Position numbers and translations under genes: made by a program | Assembly (NCBI GenBank): GCA_029007645.1 | Contig: JAQXIE010000015.1 | Coordinates: 1 to 33,931 of the forward strand | From: Bacteroidales bacterium | GTDB taxonomy: Bacteria > Bacteroidota > Bacteroidia > Bacteroidales > Muribaculaceae | Reading direction: 5' to 3' | Length of the DNA: 33,931 nucleotides | The notes under the pieces: model-generated | Databases searched by the model: none | Told to the model about the DNA's origin: nothing | The model's input: the letters and a program-made list of their open reading frames with translations, nothing else | Shown here: positions 1-6,535 of the stretch, in pieces | Layout: every line of letters starts with the position of its first letter | Numbering within the stretch: position 1 is the first letter of the stretch

Positions 1-15
1 GGCCGGTGGTGTATA

Positions 16-78
16 GGCGACGTGGACGTCGCCACCCCAGTAGCCACTGGAATGACGACGTCCACGTCGTCCACCTAT
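16..78. repeat. Dispersed palindromic repeat, copy 1
   Basis: A 63-base element made of two GC-rich inverted arms (16-33 and about 54-71) around a short spacer containing CACTGGAATGA. The arms each contain the internally palindromic core GACGTGGACGTC or its complement GACGTCCACGTC, so the whole unit can fold as a long hairpin. A copy that differs at only a handful of positions lies at 8790-8853. No coding potential is seen. It behaves like a REP/MITE-type intergenic repeat; the family is not one I can name. Confidence 0.7.
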
Positions 79-156
79 GGAGTGTGAGCTCCTGAGAACG
101 CTGAGCACATGTTTAATATTTTCACCTAATTTTCGAAAAACCTCGATATTTTTCGT

Positions 157-164
157 TAAATTTG
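157..164 (+). promoter_or_regulatory. Promoter -7 element for the YrdC-family gene
   Basis: TAAATTTG matches the Bacteroidota -7 consensus TAnnTTTG and lies 25 bases before the ATG at 189. The -33 TTTG is not clear; TTTC at 131-134 is the nearest candidate, with a slightly long spacer. Confidence 0.5.
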
Positions 165-188
165 CTGATAATCTAAACGAGTGATGCC

Positions 189-776
189 ATGAAAACTATC
201 AAGATATGGAATGACAATGCTTCGGAGAAGCAGATTTCAGAGATTGCCGCCATGCTCGAGGACGGGCAGACGGCCATCATACCCACGGATACGATGTATG
301 CCCTGGTGTGCGACGCGACCAATCTGCGCTCGGTGGAGCGCATCTGCGCTCTGAAGGGTATCAATCCCGAGAAGACAAATCTGTCGATAATATGCGCCGA
401 CATCTCGATGGCATCGGAGTATGCCCGAATGTCCGACACGGCCTACAGGCTGCTGAAGGAGAACACGCCGGGCCCGTACACATTGCTGCTGAAGGCCGTG
501 TCTTCACTGCCGCGCGCGTTCCGTAACCGCAAGGTGGTGGGCGTCAGGATTCCGGCTAACGAGACCGCCAGGGCCATCGCCGCCAGGCTGGGGCGGCCGT
601 TGCTTACCACAACCGTCGAATACCGCGACGAGGACTATGCCACCAATCCCGAACTCATTGCCGAGGCGTACGACGGACGCATCGATCTTATGGTCGAAGG
701 GGAGCAGGGCGAGATCCGCCAGTCGAAGATCGTTGATTGCACGGGCGACAATCCCGTCGTGATTCGCGAATTATAA
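189..776 (+). CDS. YrdC/Sua5/YciO-family protein (threonylcarbamoyl-AMP synthase-like)
   Basis: The 195-residue protein is a single YrdC domain. It has the family's N-terminal nucleotide-binding signature (IIPTDTMYAL, residues about 30-39), a basic K-x-R-type region and the segment TPGPYTLLL followed by VGVRIPAN. Family members that make threonylcarbamoyl-AMP, the first step of the universal tRNA t6A modification, use threonine, bicarbonate and ATP. This protein lacks the extra C-terminal Sua5 domain, and its length and sequence style fit the YciO branch, whose reaction is less certain, so the enzyme name is provisional. The stop codon overlaps the convergent small membrane gene by six bases. 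The -7 element at 157-164 supports the ATG at 189. Confidence 0.85.
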   Translation: MKTIKIWNDNASEKQISEIAAMLEDGQTAIIPTDTMYALVCDATNLRSVERICALKGINPEKTNLSIICADISMASEYARMSDTAYRLLKENTPGPYTLLLKAVSSLPRAFRNRKVVGVRIPANETARAIAARLGRPLLTTTVEYRDEDYATNPELIAEAYDGRIDLMVEGEQGEIRQSKIVDCTGDNPVVIREL

Positions 777-1049
777 ATCGTAGATGGCCGATTCGGCGAT
801 GTATATGCCGATGATGGACACGACGGTGAGCACACCGAAGATCATCGCCCAGAAGTCGAGCTGTCGGGAGATGGCTTTGGCTCGCGACATATATGTGGCG
901 AGCAGATGGAAAAAGGTCATCATGAACGCCATAAAGACGCCTAAGAACGTCCACCAGGGCTCCGGGCCCAGGCAGAATTGCAATATCAGGACGGTGATGA
1001 CCAGCGCGAATGCGGCCCATGCCGCTCCCCTGGATTCTATCAGTTTCAT
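771..1049 (-). CDS. Small integral membrane protein, unknown function
   Basis: The 92-residue protein has no signal peptide but three hydrophobic segments (about residues 10-27, 33-52 and 66-86), separated by a short basic loop (SRAKAISRQ). I do not recognise a named family. It lies 36 bases downstream of the C10-propeptide-like gene on the same strand and is probably co-transcribed with it. Its stop overlaps the end of the convergent YrdC-family gene by six bases. The start codon sits inside a 14-base sequence that is repeated 23 bases upstream (1044-1057 and 1067-1080). The upstream ATG copy is followed by a stop after six codons, so 1049 is the working start. Confidence 0.7.
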   Translation of the reverse strand: MKLIESRGAAWAAFALVITVLILQFCLGPEPWWTFLGVFMAFMMTFFHLLATYMSRAKAISRQLDFWAMIFGVLTVVSIIGIYIAESAIYDL

Positions 1050-1080
1050 TGTCAGCTATTTCTTATTTTCATTGTCAGCT
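1044..1080. repeat. 14-base direct repeat spanning a start codon
   Basis: TTTCATTGTCAGCT occurs at 1044-1057 and again at 1067-1080, a 23-base period. On the minus strand each copy carries an ATG; only the downstream one opens the 92-residue frame. It looks like a small local duplication. Confidence 0.6.
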
Positions 1081-1085
1081 CATTC

Positions 1086-2039
1086 TTATCTTGAAAGTTT
1101 GAACGAGTAGATTTGGCCGTTGCGGTCCATGATCAGGGCTATATAATATCCCGAAGCCAGACCGGCAAGGTCGATGTCGGCTTCGTTCGTGCCGCGGTAG
1201 CGCCTCTCCTTCATGCGCGCGCCGGCCACGTCGTAGACGCGCAGCAGGCTCGCCTCGTCGGGCAGCAGTATGGCGTAGTGGCTTCCGCCGTAACGCTTAA
1301 CAATCGGATTGGTCGGACTCAGTATTTCCTCGTATGCCGCCGCGCGGGTGCGCTCCTCGTCCTCGATGTTGCGCAGAAAATCCTCGTAGAACGTGAACGG
1401 TATCTCCTCGGGCTCAAGCACGTCGTCGAGGGTATAGTCGCGGTATTGCCCGGGATTGTAGAGGTCGAACTCCACGGCCGTGGGCATGATTATCCAGGAA
1501 TTCCGACGATCCATGGCTTCCAGATCCTCCTGAGCCTCGGGCGTAAGCCGCTCGTATTCCGGCGTGGCATACGGATTGCCCAACATTTGCGTGATATACG
1601 CCGGCATGTCGCCCCACGCCCCGACGGCACGGTCTGGTATCCGGCTGTCGTAGCGGATCAGCTCGATCTCGCGGGCAAACCGCGTGAACTGGTCGCGCTC
1701 GTTGTCGCCCAATTTACCCTTGTCGAATTTTTGCGCGCGGCTATAGGCCAATACCGGATACGCCTTGGTATCGGCCGATATCGCCACGAATCCGCCACGC
1801 GGCGAATCATAGACATAGAAGGGCGTGAACAGCCGGTTGGTAGTCAGTTCCCGTCCGTTCCAGACCAGCTTGGGCCGCGCAGTGCTCTCGCCGTACATGG
1901 CGTTGAAGAATGTCTGTGCCACTTGCGATGCCCATTTCTGACTCACCGTCTCGGCCCGGCAAGCTCCTCCAATCGAAAGAGCCGCTATAATCAGTAATAT
2001 GTATTGTCGGATTAACCTCATAATATTATAACGCTTCAA
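1086..2039 (-). CDS. Stand-alone streptopain (C10) propeptide-like secreted protein with sorting-tail-like C terminus
   Basis: The 317-residue protein begins with a signal sequence (hydrophobic core about residues 12-25; a start at M7, position 2021, is equally possible). Residues about 34-110 resemble the Spi/C10 propeptide: WASQVAQTFFNAMYG, then TPFYVYDSPRGGFVAISAD and YPVLAYSR. In streptopain-like enzymes this part is followed by a cysteine protease domain with GCVATAMAQ-type and histidine motifs. Here neither is present, and the mature chain has no cysteine at all. The last 50 or so residues (RVYDVAGARM, DLAGLASGYYIALI) resemble a type A T9SS C-terminal sorting domain. It may be a secreted protease inhibitor or a decayed protease. 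It shares an operon with the small membrane gene at 771-1049. Family placement is by eye. Confidence 0.65.
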   Translation of the reverse strand: MKRYNIMRLIRQYILLIIAALSIGGACRAETVSQKWASQVAQTFFNAMYGESTARPKLVWNGRELTTNRLFTPFYVYDSPRGGFVAISADTKAYPVLAYSRAQKFDKGKLGDNERDQFTRFAREIELIRYDSRIPDRAVGAWGDMPAYITQMLGNPYATPEYERLTPEAQEDLEAMDRRNSWIIMPTAVEFDLYNPGQYRDYTLDDVLEPEEIPFTFYEDFLRNIEDEERTRAAAYEEILSPTNPIVKRYGGSHYAILLPDEASLLRVYDVAGARMKERRYRGTNEADIDLAGLASGYYIALIMDRNGQIYSFKLSR

Positions 2040-2054
2040 CCCATCAGTAATTAC

Positions 2055-2094
2055 TTCGCAAGCTTGTCTTGCGAAATAATTTTGATTAAATTTG
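2055..2094 (+). promoter_or_regulatory. Promoter with overlapping inverted repeat, lipoprotein gene
   Basis: TAAATTTG at 2087-2094 is a good -7 element 26 bases before the ATG at 2120, and CTTG at 2063-2066 lies 20 bases upstream as a -33 candidate. An 8-base inverted repeat, TTCGCAAG (2055-2062) and CTTGCGAA (2068-2075), surrounds that -33 position. It could be an operator or a hairpin; it sits in the intergenic gap between two divergent genes. Confidence 0.5.
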
Positions 2095-2119
2095 CAAATG
2101 AATCAGAAGGAATTCTTAC

Positions 2120-2602
2120 ATGAATATGAACAGTAAGTTGATTGCCGCCGGAACGGTGGCTTTGATATTGGCGTCATGCAGCCATAAGAACACAGCGGTC
2201 AGCGACGGCCTGACGGCCGTACCCGTCGAGCTTACTCCGGTGGGCTATATGCCCAAGGCCACGGTGTTCAAGATGAGCGGACCTTATGCCGACAAGGTGG
2301 CGGTGACTCTGCAGCCGGACGGCACTCTGTCATATTTCCCGGCTCCCGGCGATATCACGGCCGATTCCGAACCGGAATATGTGGGCAAGGGATGGTGGCT
2401 CAACCGTCAGGGTATCGGCGCCGGGTCGGTATTCACTGACTGGACGTTCGCGCAGTATGCCGCTTTGCCGCAGACTCCTTCGCCCTCCGAAATCAAGGCG
2501 CATATAATTCCCGGAGCACGTGTCACCGAGTTCATGCGCACGGACGTGCCTATGACCGAGGCTGCCGGCCAGTTAGGCCGCATCAGGGCTCAGCTTCCTT
2601 GA
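2120..2602 (+). CDS. Putative lipoprotein, unknown function
   Basis: The 160-residue protein starts with a lipoprotein signal: MNMNSK, a hydrophobic stretch, then the lipobox LASC with the acylated cysteine at about residue 20. After removal it would be anchored to a membrane, probably the outer membrane or periplasmic face. The rest (for example GKGWWLNRQGIGAGSVFTDW) is rich in Gly, aromatic and Pro residues and matches no domain I recognise. It is monocistronic and convergent with the DUF6048 gene; the two coding regions overlap by 20 bases at their 3' ends. A promoter is visible directly upstream. Confidence 0.75.
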   Translation: MNMNSKLIAAGTVALILASCSHKNTAVSDGLTAVPVELTPVGYMPKATVFKMSGPYADKVAVTLQPDGTLSYFPAPGDITADSEPEYVGKGWWLNRQGIGAGSVFTDWTFAQYAALPQTPSPSEIKAHIIPGARVTEFMRTDVPMTEAAGQLGRIRAQLP

Positions 2603-3539
2603 CATGCTCTTTTTTCGGCGCCGGTATGGTCCAGATGGCCGAGAAGGTGAATGTCACCGGGCTGGAGGCGCCGTAGCCGGGCACAAACCAGGGTTTCGAC
2701 CCGATGTCGGCATTCATTCCCGCGGGAAGTCCGGTGGGAGTCCCTTTGGTAAATTTGAATGGGAAGTGATAGCGCACGCTCCATCCCATGGAGAAGTGGC
2801 TCACGATCTTTACCTTGACACCGGCAAGCACTTCGCCCCACCATGCCGTGGAGCGCATGCCCCTCATGTCGAAGCGCATGGCGTCGCCCCAATACGATGA
2901 GTCGATGGTCACTCCGTCGGCATCCCATCCGAAATGCGAGAAACCCGCGCGCAGTCCTAAATATACCTGGTAGTCCGGATTGGATTTGTATAGAAAGTTG
3001 TAGTTCAGTCCCAGTTTGGCGTAAAACGACGGTTTTACGCGATAGTTGAAATTCAGGTTCGCCGGAGTGGCGTCGGCAAAACCGATGCCGGCCTCCAGAA
3101 CGGGAAAGAACCAGTTGTGCAGCGAGACGTCGACGGCCACGTCGAACGATGCGTATCGCTGTTTGAAGGCCATCATCACGGCGTCGGCGAAGTTCAGACC
3201 GACCGAGACGCCGTTGTAGAGAGGGTAGACAGGGCGCGACTTTGCCTTGGTGACGGTGTCGAGCGTGGCCAGGAACATCACGGGTTCGTCGAGCGGGTCG
3301 CCATGTTTGTCGTAATAATGCAAAACGGGTGTCTGCTTCTTGTCGTCGATGTCGACGGGTGTCACCTTGGGCTGCATGCGCTGCGGCGTGACGGGAGCGG
3401 CCACGCTGTCGACGGCTGTCGTGACGGTATCCGCAGGCTCGGCCGCGACACTGTCGGGCAGCGCTGACTGCGCCGACACAAGGCATGTCATTGTGAGCAG
3501 TAGAGCGAGCAGCAGGCAGATCCGTTTACTGTTCATCAT
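2583..3539 (-). CDS. DUF6048-family outer-membrane-type protein
   Basis: The 318-residue protein has a Sec signal peptide ending near VSAQS, a low-complexity Ala/Pro/Val/Thr linker (about residues 25-75) and then a beta-rich region with alternating hydrophobic and aromatic residues (VDVSLHNWFFPVLEAGIGFAD, GWSVRYHFPF, PGYGASSPVTFTFSAIWTI). This pattern and its position directly after a DUF6452 gene match the Bacteroidota DUF6048 family as I know it; the function is unknown. The N-terminal linker looks longer than usual. It is the last gene of the bioB - glycosyltransferase - DUF6452 - DUF6048 run, and its start overlaps the DUF6452 stop by 14 bases, which points to translational coupling. Confidence 0.8.
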   Translation of the reverse strand: MMNSKRICLLLALLLTMTCLVSAQSALPDSVAAEPADTVTTAVDSVAAPVTPQRMQPKVTPVDIDDKKQTPVLHYYDKHGDPLDEPVMFLATLDTVTKAKSRPVYPLYNGVSVGLNFADAVMMAFKQRYASFDVAVDVSLHNWFFPVLEAGIGFADATPANLNFNYRVKPSFYAKLGLNYNFLYKSNPDYQVYLGLRAGFSHFGWDADGVTIDSSYWGDAMRFDMRGMRSTAWWGEVLAGVKVKIVSHFSMGWSVRYHFPFKFTKGTPTGLPAGMNADIGSKPWFVPGYGASSPVTFTFSAIWTIPAPKKEHVKEAEP

Positions 3540-3999
3540 TCCGCTGGTAAATTATCAGATTCGACAATACGGAGTTGGTGATGCGTCCCGAGGGACAGGT
3601 CACTGAGTCGAACAGCGCGCCGGTGGTGCTGATCCGCTTAATGTCGTAGACGTAGCTTACGCCGCATTCGTAAGATGTCAGTACGGGCGTGCGCGTATAG
3701 TCGAAGCGCACCGTGTCGCGCAGTCCGCTGACCGTGTCGCGGAACACATATGTCGTCATGTCGGCGTCCACGCGGAAGGGGAGATAGAGTTCCTGAGCGG
3801 GCGTCACTCCCGGCCACAGCACGGAGTCGTGCGGCGAATCGAGGCCGTACACCTCGGTGCCTCGCAGCTCAGATTCCTGGCCCCCGGGACCGACAAACGT
3901 TGCAAGCGGCAACGCGTTGCGGTTGTCGTAACACTCGCCGGCACACGACGCCAGCAAGCCTGCCGGCAGCAGCCATAGTATGTGGCGCAATCCCCTCAT
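3526..3999 (-). CDS. DUF6452-family putative lipoprotein
   Basis: The 157-residue protein begins MRGLRHILWLLPAGLLASC, a lipoprotein signal with lipobox LASC. The mature part starts with a second cysteine (GECYDNRNALPLATF), as usual in DUF6452, and includes LYLPFRVDADMTTYVF and SYECGVSYVYDIK. The family is Bacteroidota-specific, of unknown role, and is habitually followed by DUF6048, as here. The frame stays open upstream into the glycosyltransferase gene, but the ATG at 3999 is the right start because it opens the signal peptide. That ATG shares one base with the TGA of the upstream gene (TGATG), a typical coupled arrangement. Confidence 0.8.
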   Translation of the reverse strand: MRGLRHILWLLPAGLLASCAGECYDNRNALPLATFVGPGGQESELRGTEVYGLDSPHDSVLWPGVTPAQELYLPFRVDADMTTYVFRDTVSGLRDTVRFDYTRTPVLTSYECGVSYVYDIKRISTTGALFDSVTCPSGRITNSVLSNLIIYQRNDEQ

Positions 4000-4949
4000 C
4001 AGAACTCCTCGGATATCTGATAATTGCGGCGCTCGGCCGAATTGCGCGTGATCAGTTCGCCGATGAAGCCCGTGCAGAAGAACTGCACGCCAAGGATCAT
4101 GAACGTCAGCGACAGATAGAAGTAAACCGAATTCGTGAGCCAGAAATGGAACGTGTCGGAATTCATGGCCACAATCTTGAGGATAAGCACTGTGATCACA
4201 GCGATGAATCCGATGGCGAACATCAGCGATCCCAACAGACCGAAGAAGTGCATCGGCTTGATGCCGAATTTGGTCTGGAACCACAGCGAGATCAGGTCGA
4301 GATAGCCGTTGACGAAGCGGTCGAGGCCGAATTTTGTCGTGCCGTATTTACGTGCCTGGTGATGCACCACCTTCTCGCCGATTTTGCTGAAGCCGGCGTT
4401 CTTGGCCAGGTAGGGGATGTAACGGTGCATGTCGCCGTAAACCTCGATATGCTTCACGACGTTGTTGCGGTAGGCTTTCAGTCCGCAGTTGAAGTCGTGC
4501 AGGTTGTGTATGCCCGACACCTTGCGCGCCGTGGCGTTGAACAGCTTGGTGGGTATCGTCTTCGACAGCGGGTCGTAACGCTTCTTCTTCCATCCCGACA
4601 CCAGGTCGTAGCCATCCTCGGTGATCATGCGGTAAAGCTCCGGGATCTCGTCGGGCGAGTCCTGAAGGTCGGCGTCCATGGTGATCACCACGTCGCCCTG
4701 TGCGCGCCGGAATCCCGTATCGAGCGCCGGACTCTTGCCGTAATTGCGGCTGAACGACACGGCGTGAAACGCCGGATTCTTCGACGCTAATTCCCTGATG
4801 ACTTCCAGCGAATTGTCGCGCGAACCGTCATTGACGAAGATCACCTCGTAGGTGAAATTGTTGGCTTTCATCACACGGTCGATCCAGGCCGCCAGTTCAG
4901 GCAGCGACTCGGCTTCGTTGTATAATGGAATCACTACTGATATGTCCAT
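3999..4949 (-). CDS. Family 2 glycosyltransferase, DPM1/GtrB-like, two C-terminal membrane helices
   Basis: The 316-residue protein has a GT-A fold with VVIPLYNEAESLPEL at the N terminus, VNDGSRDNS (D41) and the metal/nucleotide motif DADLQDSPDE (D92/D94). SRNYGKSPAL and the glycosyltransferase loop LKAYRNNVVKHIEVYGDMHR follow. Two hydrophobic helices occupy about residues 237-262 and 270-295. This build is that of GtrB/ArnC/DPM1-type enzymes that move a sugar from a nucleotide donor to undecaprenyl phosphate on the cytoplasmic side. The sugar is not predictable. It starts 12 bases after bioB and is coupled to the DUF6452 gene downstream, so it is in the same operon, though no shared pathway is obvious. 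Confidence 0.88.
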   Translation of the reverse strand: MDISVVIPLYNEAESLPELAAWIDRVMKANNFTYEVIFVNDGSRDNSLEVIRELASKNPAFHAVSFSRNYGKSPALDTGFRRAQGDVVITMDADLQDSPDEIPELYRMITEDGYDLVSGWKKKRYDPLSKTIPTKLFNATARKVSGIHNLHDFNCGLKAYRNNVVKHIEVYGDMHRYIPYLAKNAGFSKIGEKVVHHQARKYGTTKFGLDRFVNGYLDLISLWFQTKFGIKPMHFFGLLGSLMFAIGFIAVITVLILKIVAMNSDTFHFWLTNSVYFYLSLTFMILGVQFFCTGFIGELITRNSAERRNYQISEEF

Positions 4950-4961
4950 CTCTTTCTTGGT

Positions 4962-5960
4962 TTAAAATTTCATATCCGCTTCCTTGTACAGAATCCGATC
5001 GGAAGCTATATTGTTGCTGACCGTGGTCAGCATGTCGCCCATCAGCACGCCGTTGATTCCGCCGCGAAGCATCCGCAACATCGACTTGTGGCTGAGGCGC
5101 TTTCGGCCGCCGGCAAACCGGATAGCCTTGTCCGGCAATATAAAACGCCACACGGCCGCCGTGCGGATTATGTCTTCTTCGCTTATCAGCGGGGTGTTTT
5201 CCAGCGGAGTGCCCGGAATGGGGTTGAGTATGTTCATCGGCACTGAAACGACGTCGAGTTCCGCCAGTTCGAAGGCTAAGTCCAGACGCTGGGCCAGGCT
5301 TTCGCCCATGCCGATAATGCCACCCGAACAAACCTGCATCCCGGCATTCCTGGCAGCTTGGATCGTCGCTTTCTTGTCGTCGGGCGTATGGGTGCTGCAC
5401 AGCGTCGGGAAGAATCCCCGTGACGTCTCCATATTGCAATGGTAACGCTTCACCCCGGCCTCGGCCAATCGCCTGAGCTGAGGCTCCGTCAGCAGACCCA
5501 TCGACGCGCAGAGACACAGATCGGTCTGGGCCGACAGCTTGCGGTAGGTCTCGCAAAACCGGTCGACATCCTTATCGCTCAGCGCACGGCCCGATGTGAC
5601 AAGGCTCAGCCGGCGGATTCCTTCCCGGTCGTTGGCCTGTGCCGCATCCAGAATCTTTTCATCCTCGAGATGATCGTACATCTCGCAGCCCGTGTGGTGG
5701 CGCACAGCCTGAGCGCACCATTTGCAATCCTCGCCGCACAGACCCGAGCGGGCGTTCACGATGCTGCAGGAATCCACCTCGCGACCCATCAGCTCGGTGC
5801 AGATATAGTCCGCGCCGTCGCACAGCTCGTCAAGGTCGGCAGCTGCAGCCAGAGTCGTCGCCTCCCCGCGGCTGACATATGCATTCGGAGCATAATCCGG
5901 CTCGCGATGTCCCGCCCGGACATCGCCGACAATTCGCTCCGCCCGTTCCAGTATCTTCAT
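4962..5960 (-). CDS. bioB: Biotin synthase
   Basis: The 332-residue radical-SAM enzyme inserts sulfur into dethiobiotin, the last step of biotin synthesis. The SAM-cluster cysteines are C75, C79 and C82 in CGEDCKWCAQ, preceded by SCSIVNARSG. Further BioB signatures are YHCNMETSRGFFP, CSGGIIGMGES, NPIPGTPLEN and FAGGRKRLSHKS, covering the 2Fe-2S ligands and substrate-binding regions. The length is normal. No other bio gene is in the window, so biotin genes are scattered or dethiobiotin is obtained elsewhere. It heads the leftward operon ending with DUF6048; a -7 element at 5980-5987 lies just upstream. Confidence 0.95.
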   Translation of the reverse strand: MKILERAERIVGDVRAGHREPDYAPNAYVSRGEATTLAAAADLDELCDGADYICTELMGREVDSCSIVNARSGLCGEDCKWCAQAVRHHTGCEMYDHLEDEKILDAAQANDREGIRRLSLVTSGRALSDKDVDRFCETYRKLSAQTDLCLCASMGLLTEPQLRRLAEAGVKRYHCNMETSRGFFPTLCSTHTPDDKKATIQAARNAGMQVCSGGIIGMGESLAQRLDLAFELAELDVVSVPMNILNPIPGTPLENTPLISEEDIIRTAAVWRFILPDKAIRFAGGRKRLSHKSMLRMLRGGINGVLMGDMLTTVSNNIASDRILYKEADMKF

Positions 5961-5979
5961 ATTGATATCTTTCCACCCA

Positions 5980-5987
5980 CAAAATTA
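5980..5987 (-). promoter_or_regulatory. Promoter -7 element for bioB operon
   Basis: Read on the minus strand this is TAATTTTG, a match to TAnnTTTG, 20 bases upstream of the bioB ATG. No convincing -33 TTTG was found at the expected distance. A similar motif overlaps it a few bases upstream. Confidence 0.45.
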
Positions 5988-6080
5988 CAAATTTTTACCG
6001 AATTAACAGCCAGATCACCCTCATCAATCCAAAATTGCCTTAGCACCCGATATTGCACAATACGGAATTTACAACAAGAG

Positions 6081-6497
6081 CTATCTCCTCATCCTCTGCC
6101 ATGATGGCAGACCCCGTACAAGATGGATTATTGCAGTCAAACTCATCAGTATACCCAGCCCGTAATGCCAAAGTCCGAGATGCGGGATTTTAACCGGAGA
6201 CAGAAGTTTGACCGTACCCGTAAGCAGAGTAGCGATAAAAAGCACTATCAACAACCAAGTGTCGGCATAGAACCACCTGAACTTCTTTTTCATGGCGCCG
6301 AGCATTTTATTAAACTGCTTCCAATGAACGCAGAGGAGCAGGGTCATGGCATAACCGAAAATCCAGTGCACGGCTTTCAATACACCGCGTGGCTGCACAA
6401 GGATTCCATGACTTTTAAGATGTAGAATTACGCCTGTGATAAGTGTGAATGCAAAGGTTATGACCAATGTAATGCCAATATTCGCCTTGTTTTTCAT
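6081..6497 (-). CDS. DUF4405-like four-helix membrane protein
   Basis: The 138-residue protein has four hydrophobic helices: about residues 7-27, 42-60, 80-98 and 112-130. Histidines lie in or beside several of them (H26, H44, H58, H112/H115, H124), and WKQFNKMLGAMKK and GLWHYGLGILMS are the most distinctive stretches. This resembles the DUF4405 group of small cytochrome b-like membrane proteins; heme binding is an inference from the histidines. It follows the double hydrolase by 38 bases on the same strand and may share its transcript. Base composition is AT-richer than in bioB, like the hydrolase. Confidence 0.65.
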   Translation of the reverse strand: MKNKANIGITLVITFAFTLITGVILHLKSHGILVQPRGVLKAVHWIFGYAMTLLLCVHWKQFNKMLGAMKKKFRWFYADTWLLIVLFIATLLTGTVKLLSPVKIPHLGLWHYGLGILMSLTAIIHLVRGLPSWQRMRR

Positions 6498-6535
6498 CTT
6501 AGATGACTAAATAGTTATGAGCATCCGACTGATGC

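Noticed and set aside
1113-1997. 294-codon plus-strand frame opposite the propeptide-like gene
   Set aside because: The minus-strand protein has a signal peptide and recognisable domains; the plus-strand translation shows neither.
3750-4790. Long open frame on the plus strand opposite the glycosyltransferase
   Set aside because: It is antisense to a well-supported GT2 gene and its translation is Arg/Val/His-rich without any family motif; GC-rich codon use keeps the opposite strand open.
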